Shown in pieces: positions 1-7,583 of a stretch of 11,950 nt of DNA. The stretch's first letter is position 1. Every line of letters begins with the position of its first letter. Position numbers and translations under genes: made by a program. This stretch comes from Proteiniphilum sp. (GTDB taxonomy: Bacteria > Bacteroidota > Bacteroidia > Bacteroidales > Dysgonomonadaceae), in NCBI GenBank assembly GCA_012728465.1, contig JAAYFB010000367.1:1-11950 (forward strand), read 5' to 3'. Below the pieces are notes generated by a model. That model ran no database searches. It had not been told where the DNA came from and worked only from the letters and a program-made list of their open reading frames with translations.

Positions 1-713
1 AAATCTCCATCCATCATCCAAGCATAATAACCAGGCTCATCCATTAACACTTGAGATACCGGCCTACCTTTATGTTTGCCAAAATTAAATAACTCCACTC
101 CATTAGCATCATAAATCATACGTCCAGCAAAATCAACATTGTCGTTGAAGCTTGAATACTCTTTAGATAACACATTTACATCATTTGCTAAATCAGGATA
201 CTTTACTAGTTGTTGTTTAAGAACTTCATATGTAGCCTTTGTATCTGCTTCAGCAGAGTGTGCATTATCTAAATCTTTATTGCAATAATATTTGTAAGCC
301 GCTTCAAGTGTTCGAGGCTCTTTTCTGTGGAATATAATTTGAACATCAATAAACTTACGTTTGCTCATATCAAAATCTATACCGGCTCTAAGAAACTCCT
401 CAGATAACATAGGCACATCAAATCTACTCGAATTGAATCCAGCCAAGTCGCATCCTTCTAAAATTTCGACCAACGACTTTGCTACTTGTTTAAAAGTAGG
501 ACTGTCCTTTACATCTTCGTCGGTTATTCCATGTATAGCAGTTGACTCTGCAGGTATTGGCATTTCAGGATTAATGAGCCTAGTCTTAATCTCCTCCTTA
601 CCATTAGGGTAAACCTTAAGTAATGATATCTCTACTATTTTATCCTTCGATATATTTATACCCGTAGTCTCTAAATCAAAAAAGATTAGTGGGTTCTTTA
701 AATTTAATTGCAT
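1..713 (-). CDS. DnaQ-like DEDDh 3'-5' exonuclease with ExoX-like C-terminal motif (3' end cut by window edge)
   Basis: This is a 3'-5' exonuclease of the DnaQ/epsilon superfamily, expected to remove nucleotides from DNA ends in repair or proofreading. 237 residues are visible from the ATG at 711-713, and the reading frame runs off the left edge. All five DEDDh residues are present: D13 and E15 in FFDLETTG, D99 in the motif FNSSRFDVPML, and H152 and D157 in HSAEAD. A second motif near the end (residues 211-216, FGKHKG, then YYAWMM at 229-234) matches the C-terminal domain seen in ExoX-type exonucleases, so only a short tail should be missing. It starts 20 bp after the dnaN stop and is probably co-transcribed with it. 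There is no Shine-Dalgarno sequence, only an A-rich AATAAAA before the ATG. It may be annotated as DNA polymerase III epsilon, but whether it is the replicative proofreader or a repair nuclease cannot be decided from the sequence. Confidence 0.9.
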   Translation of the reverse strand, partial: MQLNLKNPLIFFDLETTGINISKDKIVEISLLKVYPNGKEEIKTRLINPEMPIPAESTAIHGITDEDVKDSPTFKQVAKSLVEILEGCDLAGFNSSRFDVPMLSEEFLRAGIDFDMSKRKFIDVQIIFHRKEPRTLEAAYKYYCNKDLDNAHSAEADTKATYEVLKQQLVKYPDLANDVNVLSKEYSSFNDNVDFAGRMIYDANGVELFNFGKHKGRPVSQVLMDEPGYYAWMMDGD

Positions 714-733
714 TTTTATTCTCTCTATTAATC

Positions 734-1858
734 TTAGTCATTCAACATCATTGGCATCAATAAAGATAGCATATCTTCATTTTCTTCATTCTCTACTGGA
801 ATAACAATTCCAGCTCTAGAAGGATCTGATAATTCAAGTGTAACATCAGACGATGGTATGTTATTAAGAATATCAATTAAAAAGACTGCTTTAAAGCCTA
901 TATTCATTACGCTTCCATTATACTGACATGGTATAACCTCCTCTGCAGAAGTAAGAAAATCTATATCTTGTGCTGAAACTACAATCTTATCTTCCGACAT
1001 CTCTAGTTTCACTAAACTGCTTGCTGGATTTGAAAACACATTAACACGTTTCAAGGCATTAAGAAAGTCCAATCTATCTAATGTAACATTGTTTGGATTG
1101 TTTTGAGGGATAACCGAGTTGTAGTTTGGAAAGCGTCCCTCTACAAATCTGCATATCAATAATGTGTTAGACATTTTTATAAACGCATTGTTTTCATCAA
1201 ACTTAATTTCCACTTCACCAGTTTCCTTCGGCAACAAACTCCTAAGGAGCATTGATGCCTTTTTGGGTAAAATAAATGATGCCCTACCGTCACCTTTAAC
1301 AGATGAATTTATTATTCGAACTAACTTGTGTCCATCAGATGCAACAAACGTTATATTCTCATCTGTAATGTCAAAGTATATGCCATTCATCACAGGACGC
1401 AACTCATCTTCGGCTGTTGCATAAATAGTTCTATTAATACCATTGAAAAGAACCTCTGTAGGCAACACCAAACTCATAGCTGAATCTTTTAAAGCTCTTG
1501 GAATTGGGAATTCATCAGACTTTTGTCCTACAAAATTATATTTACCATTATGGTAATATATATATACCTCTAGAGTTTCAGTATTTATATTAATGCGTAA
1601 AGGTTGATCTGATAACTCTCTTAATGGTTCTAATAAATTTTTAGCATTAATGGCTAAACTCCCTGGCTGCGTAAGTTCACTAACATTGAGTTTAGTTTCT
1701 AACCTAGTTTCAGAATCTGCTGCGGTAATAGTTAATACATCATCAGCCAATTCCAAAAGAAAACAATCAAGAATTGGTATAGTATTCTTAGGATTAATAA
1801 CTCTACTGATTGCTTGCAAGTGACTTAATAGTGCTGAACTAGATACTATAAATTCCAT
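734..1858 (-). CDS. dnaN: DNA polymerase III subunit beta (sliding clamp)
   Basis: This is the ring-shaped beta clamp that holds DNA polymerase III and many repair proteins on DNA. At 374 residues it has the normal length for three clamp folds (roughly 1-120, 125-250 and 253-374). Recognisable family motifs are SDGHKLVR (174-181), EGRFPNYNSVIP (240-251) and the C-terminal LMPMMLND, which corresponds to the YVVMPMRL ending of the E. coli clamp and helps form the peptide-binding pocket. The ATG at 1856-1858 gives the usual MEFIVSSSALLSHL beginning. The gene is separated from xerD by 115 bp that hold a good -7 box, so it can probably be transcribed alone. The exonuclease follows after 20 bp. Its separation from dnaA is usual in Bacteroidetes. 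Nothing in the protein looks truncated or altered. Confidence 0.97.
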   Translation of the reverse strand: MEFIVSSSALLSHLQAISRVINPKNTIPILDCFLLELADDVLTITAADSETRLETKLNVSELTQPGSLAINAKNLLEPLRELSDQPLRININTETLEVYIYYHNGKYNFVGQKSDEFPIPRALKDSAMSLVLPTEVLFNGINRTIYATAEDELRPVMNGIYFDITDENITFVASDGHKLVRIINSSVKGDGRASFILPKKASMLLRSLLPKETGEVEIKFDENNAFIKMSNTLLICRFVEGRFPNYNSVIPQNNPNNVTLDRLDFLNALKRVNVFSNPASSLVKLEMSEDKIVVSAQDIDFLTSAEEVIPCQYNGSVMNIGFKAVFLIDILNNIPSSDVTLELSDPSRAGIVIPVENEENEDMLSLLMPMMLND

Positions 1859-1904
1859 AGGGCATTATTTTAATTATTTGTATGTCTTATTTCTTATTAA
1901 TTAG

Positions 1905-1912
1905 CAAATATA
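1905..1912 (-). promoter_or_regulatory. Probable dnaN promoter, Bacteroidetes -7 box
   Basis: Read on the minus strand this is TATATTTG, a full match to the Bacteroidetes -7 consensus TAnnTTTG. It lies about 46 bp before the dnaN ATG, which would give a leader of roughly 40 nt. No well-spaced -33 TTG is visible: the nearest is 24 bp upstream, longer than usual. The match and position support a promoter inside the xerD-dnaN gap, but it is untested. Confidence 0.55.
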
Positions 1913-1973
1913 CAAAAATCTATTCTCTTTGAGATACAAGATACTCTTTTTTTGAAATTAAGAATAGTCATAA

Positions 1974-2876
1974 TTAATTTCCACCTCTATTTCTTGGGTG
2001 ATGTTCAATTATCTCCTGTCTCAAAAACTGAGTGTCTAAATGTGTATATATTTCTGTAGTTGATATTTTTTCATGTCCCATCATCTCTTGAATTACTCTT
2101 ATATTGGCCCCTCTTTCTAATAGATGAGTGGCAAATGAGTGCCTCAACACATGAGGACTTATTTCTTTTTCTATTCCTGCTTCTTCGCTATACTTTCTTA
2201 CGTAGTGAAAGATAGTGATCCTTGATATTGCTGTTCCTCTTGCACTTAAAAACAAAACATCTTCATTCCCCTTTTTTACATTTATTTTTGCACGATAATG
2301 AAGATAGTTCTCTATCTTTTGAATTGCAATTTCCGAAATTGGAACTAAACGCTGTTTATTACCTTTACCCCTAACTCGTATAAATCCTTCCTTGAAAAAT
2401 AAGTCGCTAAATTTCAGATTGACTAGTTCTGAAACTCTTAAACCGCAGCTATATAATGTTTCGATAACAGCATAATTCCTAGTACCTTCGGGAGTAGATA
2501 CATCTATTACTTCAAGTATTGAGTCAATCTCTTCGATTGATAATGTAACGGGCAGCTTTAATCCAACTTGTGGAGAGTCTATCAATGCTGTCGGATTAAT
2601 ATCAATGTAACCATCTAGCTCCAGATAATTAAAAAATGATTTCAGACCTGACAATATTCGAGCAATAGACCGTGCTACTATCTTTTGATCATAAAGATCA
2701 GCTAAAAGATTCTCTATGTGTTCAGTTTTAATATCTTTAAGTGCAAGATTATTTTTTTCAAGATAAATAGAAAGCTTTTTCAAATCTCGCATATACGCAT
2801 CTATAGTATTTGCAGATAAACCTCTCTCCATCAACAAATATTGCTTATACTTATATATTGGAGAATCTAACTTCAT
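1974..2876 (-). CDS. xerD: Tyrosine site-specific recombinase XerD
   Basis: XerD acts with a partner Xer recombinase at the dif site to resolve chromosome dimers at division. The 300-residue protein has an N-terminal SAM-like core-binding domain (about 6-90) and a catalytic domain (about 108-290). The catalytic set is complete: R147 in GLRVSEL, K171 in GKGNKQR, H242 and R245 in PHVLRHSFATH, H268 in MMGHEK and nucleophile Y277 in IYTHL. The C-terminal RQEIIEHHPR resembles the HHPRA end of E. coli XerD, which favours XerD over XerC or an integron or phage integrase; there are no phage genes nearby. Its start codon overlaps the stop of the upstream kinase as ATGA, so translation is probably coupled to the kinase. 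The downstream gene, dnaN, seems to have its own promoter. Confidence 0.93.
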   Translation of the reverse strand: MKLDSPIYKYKQYLLMERGLSANTIDAYMRDLKKLSIYLEKNNLALKDIKTEHIENLLADLYDQKIVARSIARILSGLKSFFNYLELDGYIDINPTALIDSPQVGLKLPVTLSIEEIDSILEVIDVSTPEGTRNYAVIETLYSCGLRVSELVNLKFSDLFFKEGFIRVRGKGNKQRLVPISEIAIQKIENYLHYRAKINVKKGNEDVLFLSARGTAISRITIFHYVRKYSEEAGIEKEISPHVLRHSFATHLLERGANIRVIQEMMGHEKISTTEIYTHLDTQFLRQEIIEHHPRNRGGN

Positions 2877-5371
2877 ATTTCATCCCTAAATATCTGGTCA
2901 GACAGATTGTCTGATTGTTCTATATAAAAATTTATTTTATTTATCATACTACTCAATTGTTCTTTTGTAATCTCTCCCCTTTTTTCTAAAACAATCAAGG
3001 AAGAAACGACATCATTATCTCCAATCATTTTAAAGAGAGGCAACATTTTATGTGCTAAATTAGAAGTGATTTTTACATCTGAAATGTTATCTCCTTTAAG
3101 ATATTCATTCATAGATCTGCATTCTTTTGAGAATGATTGTAAGATAGCCTTTGAACTCTCTTTATCATCCTTTACATATGAGATTAGAGACTCCACACCT
3201 TTTGGTTTATCTAGCTGATTTAGCGATGATTGGTTATTATATTGAATATATTTTTCTATTGTATCAAACAACTCACTAGATGTAAAAGGTTTATTTAATA
3301 ATCCAGAAAATCCGGATAATTTATACTCATGCAATTCTATTTCGGATGTGGCCGTTAGAGCAATTATTGGCGTCGGCTTGTGTTTAAGAACACCAGAATC
3401 AATTATATTCTTTATTAGAGCAAAACCATTAATTTCTGGCATCTGTATATCTAAAAATATTAAATCAAATGACTCTTTCTTAAGAATATCAACAACTTTG
3501 TTTGGATTAGTCTCAGAAATCACACTAATACCTTGTGCCTTAATCATCTCAGAAACCATTAATTGCTGTATAGCGTCATCATCCACTAATAGGATAGTTA
3601 TTTTTTTATTTCTACAAATGCCTTTGTCTATTTCGATAGATGATTCTTTTGGTAATACAGTATCCGAATAGTGCATAGGCAATTCTACAAAAAACTCAGT
3701 TCCAACACCCTTTTCAGAAACAAAACTAATTTTACCACCTAATTGCTCTACCAATCCTTTAGTGATAGCCATTCCTAATCCTGTTCCATCTTCATGATGT
3801 TCTATTTTATCCATCTTTATTCGCTCAAATTCTTCAAAAACAAGTCCTTTATCTTCATCAGAAATTCCTACTCCCGTGTCTTTTACTGATAATTTAAGCG
3901 TTTTATCCATTGTATCAAAATCAACACTAACAACCACTTCACCATCAAATGTATATTTTATGGCATTAGATATTACGTTAGAATATATTTCTCTAATCAT
4001 CAATGGATCACCCAAAGCTAACACACCTTCGGGTACTTTATTAATAACATTATACCCTAGTTCTTTTTTATATGCTAATGGCTCGAAGCTCTCTGTTGTG
4101 TTATCTATAAGTTCTCTAAGAGATATCTGCATATCATTTTTCCTCCAAGTTCCCGATTCAATTCTTTGATAATCTAACAAGTTGGAAACAAGTTGCAAAA
4201 CATGTTCGCTTGACTTCTTCATATTTATCAGATATGTATCATGAGAGTCTTTATTTAAGCCTGACTGTATCAACTCAATATATCCCAAAATAGAACTCAT
4301 TGGTGCTTTAATGTCATGTGATATTGACAACATTAATTTTTCTCTTGACTGTAATAGTTTTTTAATCCTTGTATTTGACTCTTCTAGCTTTCGCTTATAG
4401 CTCTGGCTTCTGTTTATATCTAAAACAAATAAAAATCCAAACAAAACAGCAATACTAACAGCAATTATTGATACCCAAAACACGGTATCATATGATCTAC
4501 TCAAGGTAGTCTCTTTTTCTTCAACCAATTTCAAAGCCTTCTCACTCTCCTCCAGCTCAATAAACTTCAACAGCTCATCCACCCTCTTTGTTAATGTCTC
4601 ATTTGTTTTACTCATAATGGACTGCCTTTCATATAGTGCTGCTTGAAATTTGCGTTGATTCTCTAGATTCAATCGCTCTGTTTGTCTAACCATATTTACA
4701 ATCGTGTCAACTACAAGATTATATTCTTTTTCCATAGCTGACGATTGACGCTTCTCTACAATAACAGTAGAGTCCTGCTTACCGGTAAAAGCATCGCCTA
4801 ATCTTCGTAATAAGCCTTTCTTTTCTCTCTTTATTACTGTAGTGTCGGCATTAGCAGATTTACCGCCATCTGTCACACCATCTTTAATGTATTTTGATGC
4901 ATTTGCAGTTTTAGGAGTATAGGTACTACTTGTCTCACGAACAATGGAGGGTGACTGCCGCAACGAGTCCATCAACTCAAACACATGTATTAAATTATCT
5001 TCTTTTCTATCCAGTAATACATCTATTGTGTCAAGTTGAGAAATACGAGCTGTATCCCCAGCAAGCAGTTTTAAACTATCAAGCCTAAGGGTAACACTCG
5101 ATCTGATGTTGTGAAATGAATTAATATACTTCTCTGTGCTTTCAAAAGTCAATAAATTATTTGAAGCTTCTACCTCATATAATTGATTAATAATATTACT
5201 CACAATCAACAACTCTTGCCTATCCTCACTCCTTATTCTCTTCTCGGAGAAATCTACAAGATTTTTATATATTGCGAATAACCCAATCAGCATAATCACA
5301 ACCAGTAGCACATATCCACCGATTACAATTTGCTTTCCCACTGATTTGGACTCTATATTTTTTATATTCAT
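2873..5371 (-). CDS. Hybrid sensor histidine kinase with receiver and C-terminal Hpt domains
   Basis: An 832-residue inner-membrane phosphorelay kinase. Visible in order: transmembrane helix about 14-36; an extracytoplasmic region about 38-296 ending in a predicted coiled coil (225-292); a second transmembrane helix about 297-317; HisKA with H352 in SISHDIKAP; HATPase with the N box (N465 and N469), G1 box KDTGVGIS (497-504) and G2 box DGTGLGM (528-534); a receiver domain (about 591-707) with acidic D597/D598, phospho-acceptor D641 in FLDIQMP, T673 and K694; and an Hpt-like domain (about 720-820) with H774 in NLAHKMLPLF. No HAMP domain is seen. The order is BarA-like, so phosphate should pass H352 to D641 to H774, then to D52 of the response regulator encoded 27 bp upstream. 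The signal is unknown. Residues 140-215 form a Ser/Thr- and Lys-rich stretch that may be disordered. The stop overlaps the xerD start. Confidence 0.93.
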   Translation of the reverse strand: MNIKNIESKSVGKQIVIGGYVLLVVIMLIGLFAIYKNLVDFSEKRIRSEDRQELLIVSNIINQLYEVEASNNLLTFESTEKYINSFHNIRSSVTLRLDSLKLLAGDTARISQLDTIDVLLDRKEDNLIHVFELMDSLRQSPSIVRETSSTYTPKTANASKYIKDGVTDGGKSANADTTVIKREKKGLLRRLGDAFTGKQDSTVIVEKRQSSAMEKEYNLVVDTIVNMVRQTERLNLENQRKFQAALYERQSIMSKTNETLTKRVDELLKFIELEESEKALKLVEEKETTLSRSYDTVFWVSIIAVSIAVLFGFLFVLDINRSQSYKRKLEESNTRIKKLLQSREKLMLSISHDIKAPMSSILGYIELIQSGLNKDSHDTYLINMKKSSEHVLQLVSNLLDYQRIESGTWRKNDMQISLRELIDNTTESFEPLAYKKELGYNVINKVPEGVLALGDPLMIREIYSNVISNAIKYTFDGEVVVSVDFDTMDKTLKLSVKDTGVGISDEDKGLVFEEFERIKMDKIEHHEDGTGLGMAITKGLVEQLGGKISFVSEKGVGTEFFVELPMHYSDTVLPKESSIEIDKGICRNKKITILLVDDDAIQQLMVSEMIKAQGISVISETNPNKVVDILKKESFDLIFLDIQMPEINGFALIKNIIDSGVLKHKPTPIIALTATSEIELHEYKLSGFSGLLNKPFTSSELFDTIEKYIQYNNQSSLNQLDKPKGVESLISYVKDDKESSKAILQSFSKECRSMNEYLKGDNISDVKITSNLAHKMLPLFKMIGDNDVVSSLIVLEKRGEITKEQLSSMINKINFYIEQSDNLSDQIFRDEI

Positions 5372-5398
5372 ACTTTAAGCGTTAAATAAAGGCTTTGA

Positions 5399-6682
5399 CT
5401 ATTGTATTTCATATAGTCTAATCTTATTATAAAGTGTTTTTCTATCAATATTTAACAATGAAGCTGCTAATGTTTTATTTCCCTTAGATATTTGCAATGC
5501 TTCAGCAATTTTCTTTCTCTCAAAATTTTCTTTTCTAAAGCTGTCCAATGATTCTTCTTCTCCTGTTGAATTTAAATTTATCTCAACAAGGGCCTCCTCG
5601 CTAACAATATAGGGGATTATATCTTTAGAAATAATATCTTTTTCAGACAAAATAACCATTTTGAAAACAAGGTTTTTTAGTTCTTGTATATTGCCCTTCC
5701 AACTTTGTTCAAACAACACCTCATATACCTCAGGCTCTATCTTAGAAATATTTTTATTCAATTCTTTATTTGCCATTTTTAAAAAGAACTCAGTATAAGA
5801 AACTATTTCATCCCTTTTGCCTTCAAGGTTTGGAAGTTCTATAAAAGACTGCAAAAGTATCTCCGAAAGCTTAGGAATAAAGCTTTCTTTTATCTGCTCT
5901 TGTGTATAAGTAGTAGCAATTACTATTTGAGTATAATCGTCATTCTTACTTTGCTTTGTTAATGCACGTATTAATGATGTTTGAAAATTAATATCTATTT
6001 TTCTAAAACCTTTGATATACAATACTCCACCTTTTGCACTATCCATATAGTTAGAAAACAGAATATCCTCATCATCTCCCATTTTGGAATTATCCACACC
6101 ATTTTGATTCAAATCAAAAACAACAAAGGGGGCCCTTCCATGAGTTCGTTTAATATAGATAAACTTTGCCGCAGTGGTCTTACCAGTCCCTTCATTACCA
6201 ATAACGAGCAGATGAGAATTATCTCTAATAACATCTATTATTTTTTCGTGAATGCTCTCATTCTCTGAAAATCTTGAACTTATATAGTATTGTTGCAAGT
6301 CTCGTGACTGCTTCTCTATCTTTCTCTCTCTAAAAGCAGCATCTAATTTCTGAAAAAGCATTTCAGCATCTATGGGTTTAGATATATAATCTACGGCACC
6401 CATCTTCATTGCTTCAACTGCAGACTCAATATCAGCAAAACTAGTCATCATCATAACCTGAATGTCACTATCATACTTCTGTATCCATGATAAAAGCGAA
6501 AAACCATCAACCTCGGGCATAACAATATCCGATAGAATTAAGTCGTATGCATCATCCTTCACTTTCTTGATAGCTTCTGAAACACTAGATGCTGTGTCAA
6601 CATCATAGTTATTCTTTATAAGCCACGACTTCAACATCAAGCAGATGGTTACATTATCATCAACAACTAATATCTTCTTCAT
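5399..6682 (-). CDS. NtrC-family response regulator with degenerate AAA+ domain (probably sigma-54 independent)
   Basis: A 427-residue cytoplasmic transcription regulator with three domains. The receiver (1-120) is complete: D8, D9, phospho-acceptor D52 in LSDIVMP, T80 and K102. The C-terminal Fis-type helix-turn-helix (about 380-427, GNKTLAASLLNIDRKTLYNK) looks intact. The central domain (about 135-360) is clearly derived from sigma-54 activators and keeps Walker A GNEGTGKT (162-169). However, the GAFTGA loop is deleted, the Walker B LFLDE position reads LYIKG (221-225), the arginine-finger segment FRxDLYYRL reads FIPKLSEILL, and GNVREL reads GNIQEL (Q333 for the sensor II Arg). It can probably bind a nucleotide but not hydrolyse it or open a sigma-54 complex. 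It likely acts as a phosphorylation-controlled DNA-binding protein paired with the kinase that follows 27 bp later. Automatic annotation would probably call it a sigma-54-dependent regulator. Confidence 0.9.
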   Translation of the reverse strand: MKKILVVDDNVTICLMLKSWLIKNNYDVDTASSVSEAIKKVKDDAYDLILSDIVMPEVDGFSLLSWIQKYDSDIQVMMMTSFADIESAVEAMKMGAVDYISKPIDAEMLFQKLDAAFRERKIEKQSRDLQQYYISSRFSENESIHEKIIDVIRDNSHLLVIGNEGTGKTTAAKFIYIKRTHGRAPFVVFDLNQNGVDNSKMGDDEDILFSNYMDSAKGGVLYIKGFRKIDINFQTSLIRALTKQSKNDDYTQIVIATTYTQEQIKESFIPKLSEILLQSFIELPNLEGKRDEIVSYTEFFLKMANKELNKNISKIEPEVYEVLFEQSWKGNIQELKNLVFKMVILSEKDIISKDIIPYIVSEEALVEINLNSTGEEESLDSFRKENFERKKIAEALQISKGNKTLAASLLNIDRKTLYNKIRLYEIQ

Positions 6683-6709
6683 AATTACTAAAATAAGCTT
6701 AGATTAAAT

Positions 6710-7054
6710 CTATTCCTTAATCCCCTCCTTCTTCAACTCTTTAGATATAAATATTGAAGCATATAACAATAGTATAGTTCCAATAAACATAGCTAATGCC
6801 CACAAATTATTGAAAGTGAACATAAAATAGGCCGCTACAATAATAAATATACACGACATTATCTGCATATTAAACAACCGCTTTCCTCGAATGCTATTTC
6901 CGGGATAGGGAGTTGCCAATGTGATACCTGTAAATATTGCCACGGATACAATCATAATCCAAGACGATATTTTAGGTTCAGACAAATACAGGACTGCTGA
7001 AGCTAAAATTAGCATTGCTGATACTTTATAAAACTTATCTTTTAGTTTGCGCAT
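6710..7054 (-). CDS. Small four-helix membrane protein of unknown function
   Basis: I do not recognise a named family. The 114-residue protein has four hydrophobic stretches (about 10-25, 31-47, 62-80 and 83-103), separated by a polar loop at 48-61 containing PYPGNSIRGKRLFN. It starts with basic residues (MRKLKDKFYK) and ends with a charged tail (KELKKEGIKE), so both termini are probably cytoplasmic. No catalytic motif or signal peptide is visible. It lies 74 bp after the DivIC-like gene and 27 bp before the response regulator on the same strand, so it is probably in the same operon. A role as a division accessory or as a partner of the sensor kinase is only inference from position. Codon use and composition resemble the neighbours. 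Confidence 0.75.
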   Translation of the reverse strand: MRKLKDKFYKVSAMLILASAVLYLSEPKISSWIMIVSVAIFTGITLATPYPGNSIRGKRLFNMQIMSCIFIIVAAYFMFTFNNLWALAMFIGTILLLYASIFISKELKKEGIKE

Positions 7055-7128
7055 TGATACAATATACTATTTGGCATTAAAATATAAAAACAAAACCTTA
7101 GCTCTAAATAAATTTGAAAAAAGAAATA

Positions 7129-7437
7129 CTATTCAATGATAAATACTTCTTCATTTTTTCTTTTCATCAAATAATTTTCTCTAGCGTATTTCTCTAAATT
7201 ATCAAGGCTAGACTGCAATTCATCTAACTTAGCTTTATCAAGCTCTGTTTGATTGCGATAATATTCGATTTGAGTTTTCAAATCTTTTATTTCTCTCGAA
7301 TACTTCATCCTTTTGAATAGACTACTATCGCTAAAAAAAAACAGCATAGCAATAAGGGCTAATAGCACCGTTATCTGATAAACAGAAAGCCCCATGTAGC
7401 GTCGCTTAAATCTATTTCTTAAGTTGATAAATCGCAT
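7129..7437 (-). CDS. DivIC/FtsB-family septum formation initiator
   Basis: A small bitopic division protein of the FtsB/DivIC family, which joins FtsL- and FtsQ/DivIB-type proteins in the divisome. The 102 residues show a short basic cytoplasmic end (1-15), one transmembrane helix (about 19-36), an extracytoplasmic coiled coil (about 43-82) and the conserved tail LEKYARENYLMKRKNEEVF (81-99). This tail is the diagnostic part of the DivIC/septum initiator family. Length is normal. It is the first gene of the leftward cluster and has a good Bacteroidetes promoter 23-53 bp before its ATG. The following genes are a small membrane protein, then the two-component pair and xerD. FtsL-like proteins have a similar layout, but the tail motif favours FtsB/DivIC. 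Confidence 0.88.
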   Translation of the reverse strand: MRFINLRNRFKRRYMGLSVYQITVLLALIAMLFFFSDSSLFKRMKYSREIKDLKTQIEYYRNQTELDKAKLDELQSSLDNLEKYARENYLMKRKNEEVFIIE

Positions 7438-7459
7438 AAATACTGTTGATTTTAAATCA

Positions 7460-7490
7460 CAAATTTAATCTAAATTTCATTGTCAATCAA
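7460..7490 (-). promoter_or_regulatory. Probable promoter of the division/two-component/xerD operon
   Basis: On the minus strand, TAAATTTG (7460-7467) fully matches the Bacteroidetes -7 box TAnnTTTG. A TTG (7488-7490) lies 20 bp upstream, a suitable place for the -33 element. The predicted transcript starts about 15 nt before the DivIC-like ATG. This is the best-formed promoter in the window and probably drives the genes down to xerD. Confidence 0.6.
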
Positions 7491-7531
7491 GATACTCATC
7501 AAATAATATAGATAAATATACAAAGGCATTA

Positions 7532-7561
7532 TTGTAAATCATATTATTAAAACTATCTTTA
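7532..7561 (+). promoter_or_regulatory. Possible promoter of the C69 dipeptidase gene
   Basis: TATCTTTA (7554-7561) matches seven of eight positions of the Bacteroidetes -7 box (final G replaced by A). A TTG (7532-7534) lies 19 bp upstream. Transcription would start about 15 nt before the ATG at 7584. Together with the opposite promoter at 7460-7490 it makes the 146-bp gap a divergent promoter region. Confidence 0.4.
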
Positions 7562-7583
7562 TGCTTTATAAACTTTTAATTTA

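Noticed and set aside
361..612. Plus-strand open frame of 83 codons
   Set aside because: It lies opposite the exonuclease gene, which has all its catalytic motifs; the plus-strand product shows no recognisable features.
1920..1967. Inverted 7-mers CTATTCT / AGAATAG upstream of dnaN
   Set aside because: They overlap the promoter region, but 7-bp AT-rich arms 34 bp apart are expected by chance.
1974..2876. Phage or integrative-element integrase instead of XerD
   Set aside because: Length, the HHPR-type C-terminus and the housekeeping neighbours fit XerD; no attachment repeats, excisionase or tRNA lie nearby.
3348..3671. Plus-strand open frame of 107 codons inside the kinase gene
   Set aside because: It is antisense to the receiver domain, whose motifs are intact; long antisense frames are expected opposite coding DNA.
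5399..6682. Reading the response regulator as a pseudogene
   Set aside because: The frame is complete, the receiver and helix-turn-helix residues are conserved, and only AAA+ activation motifs are changed, which fits altered function better than decay.
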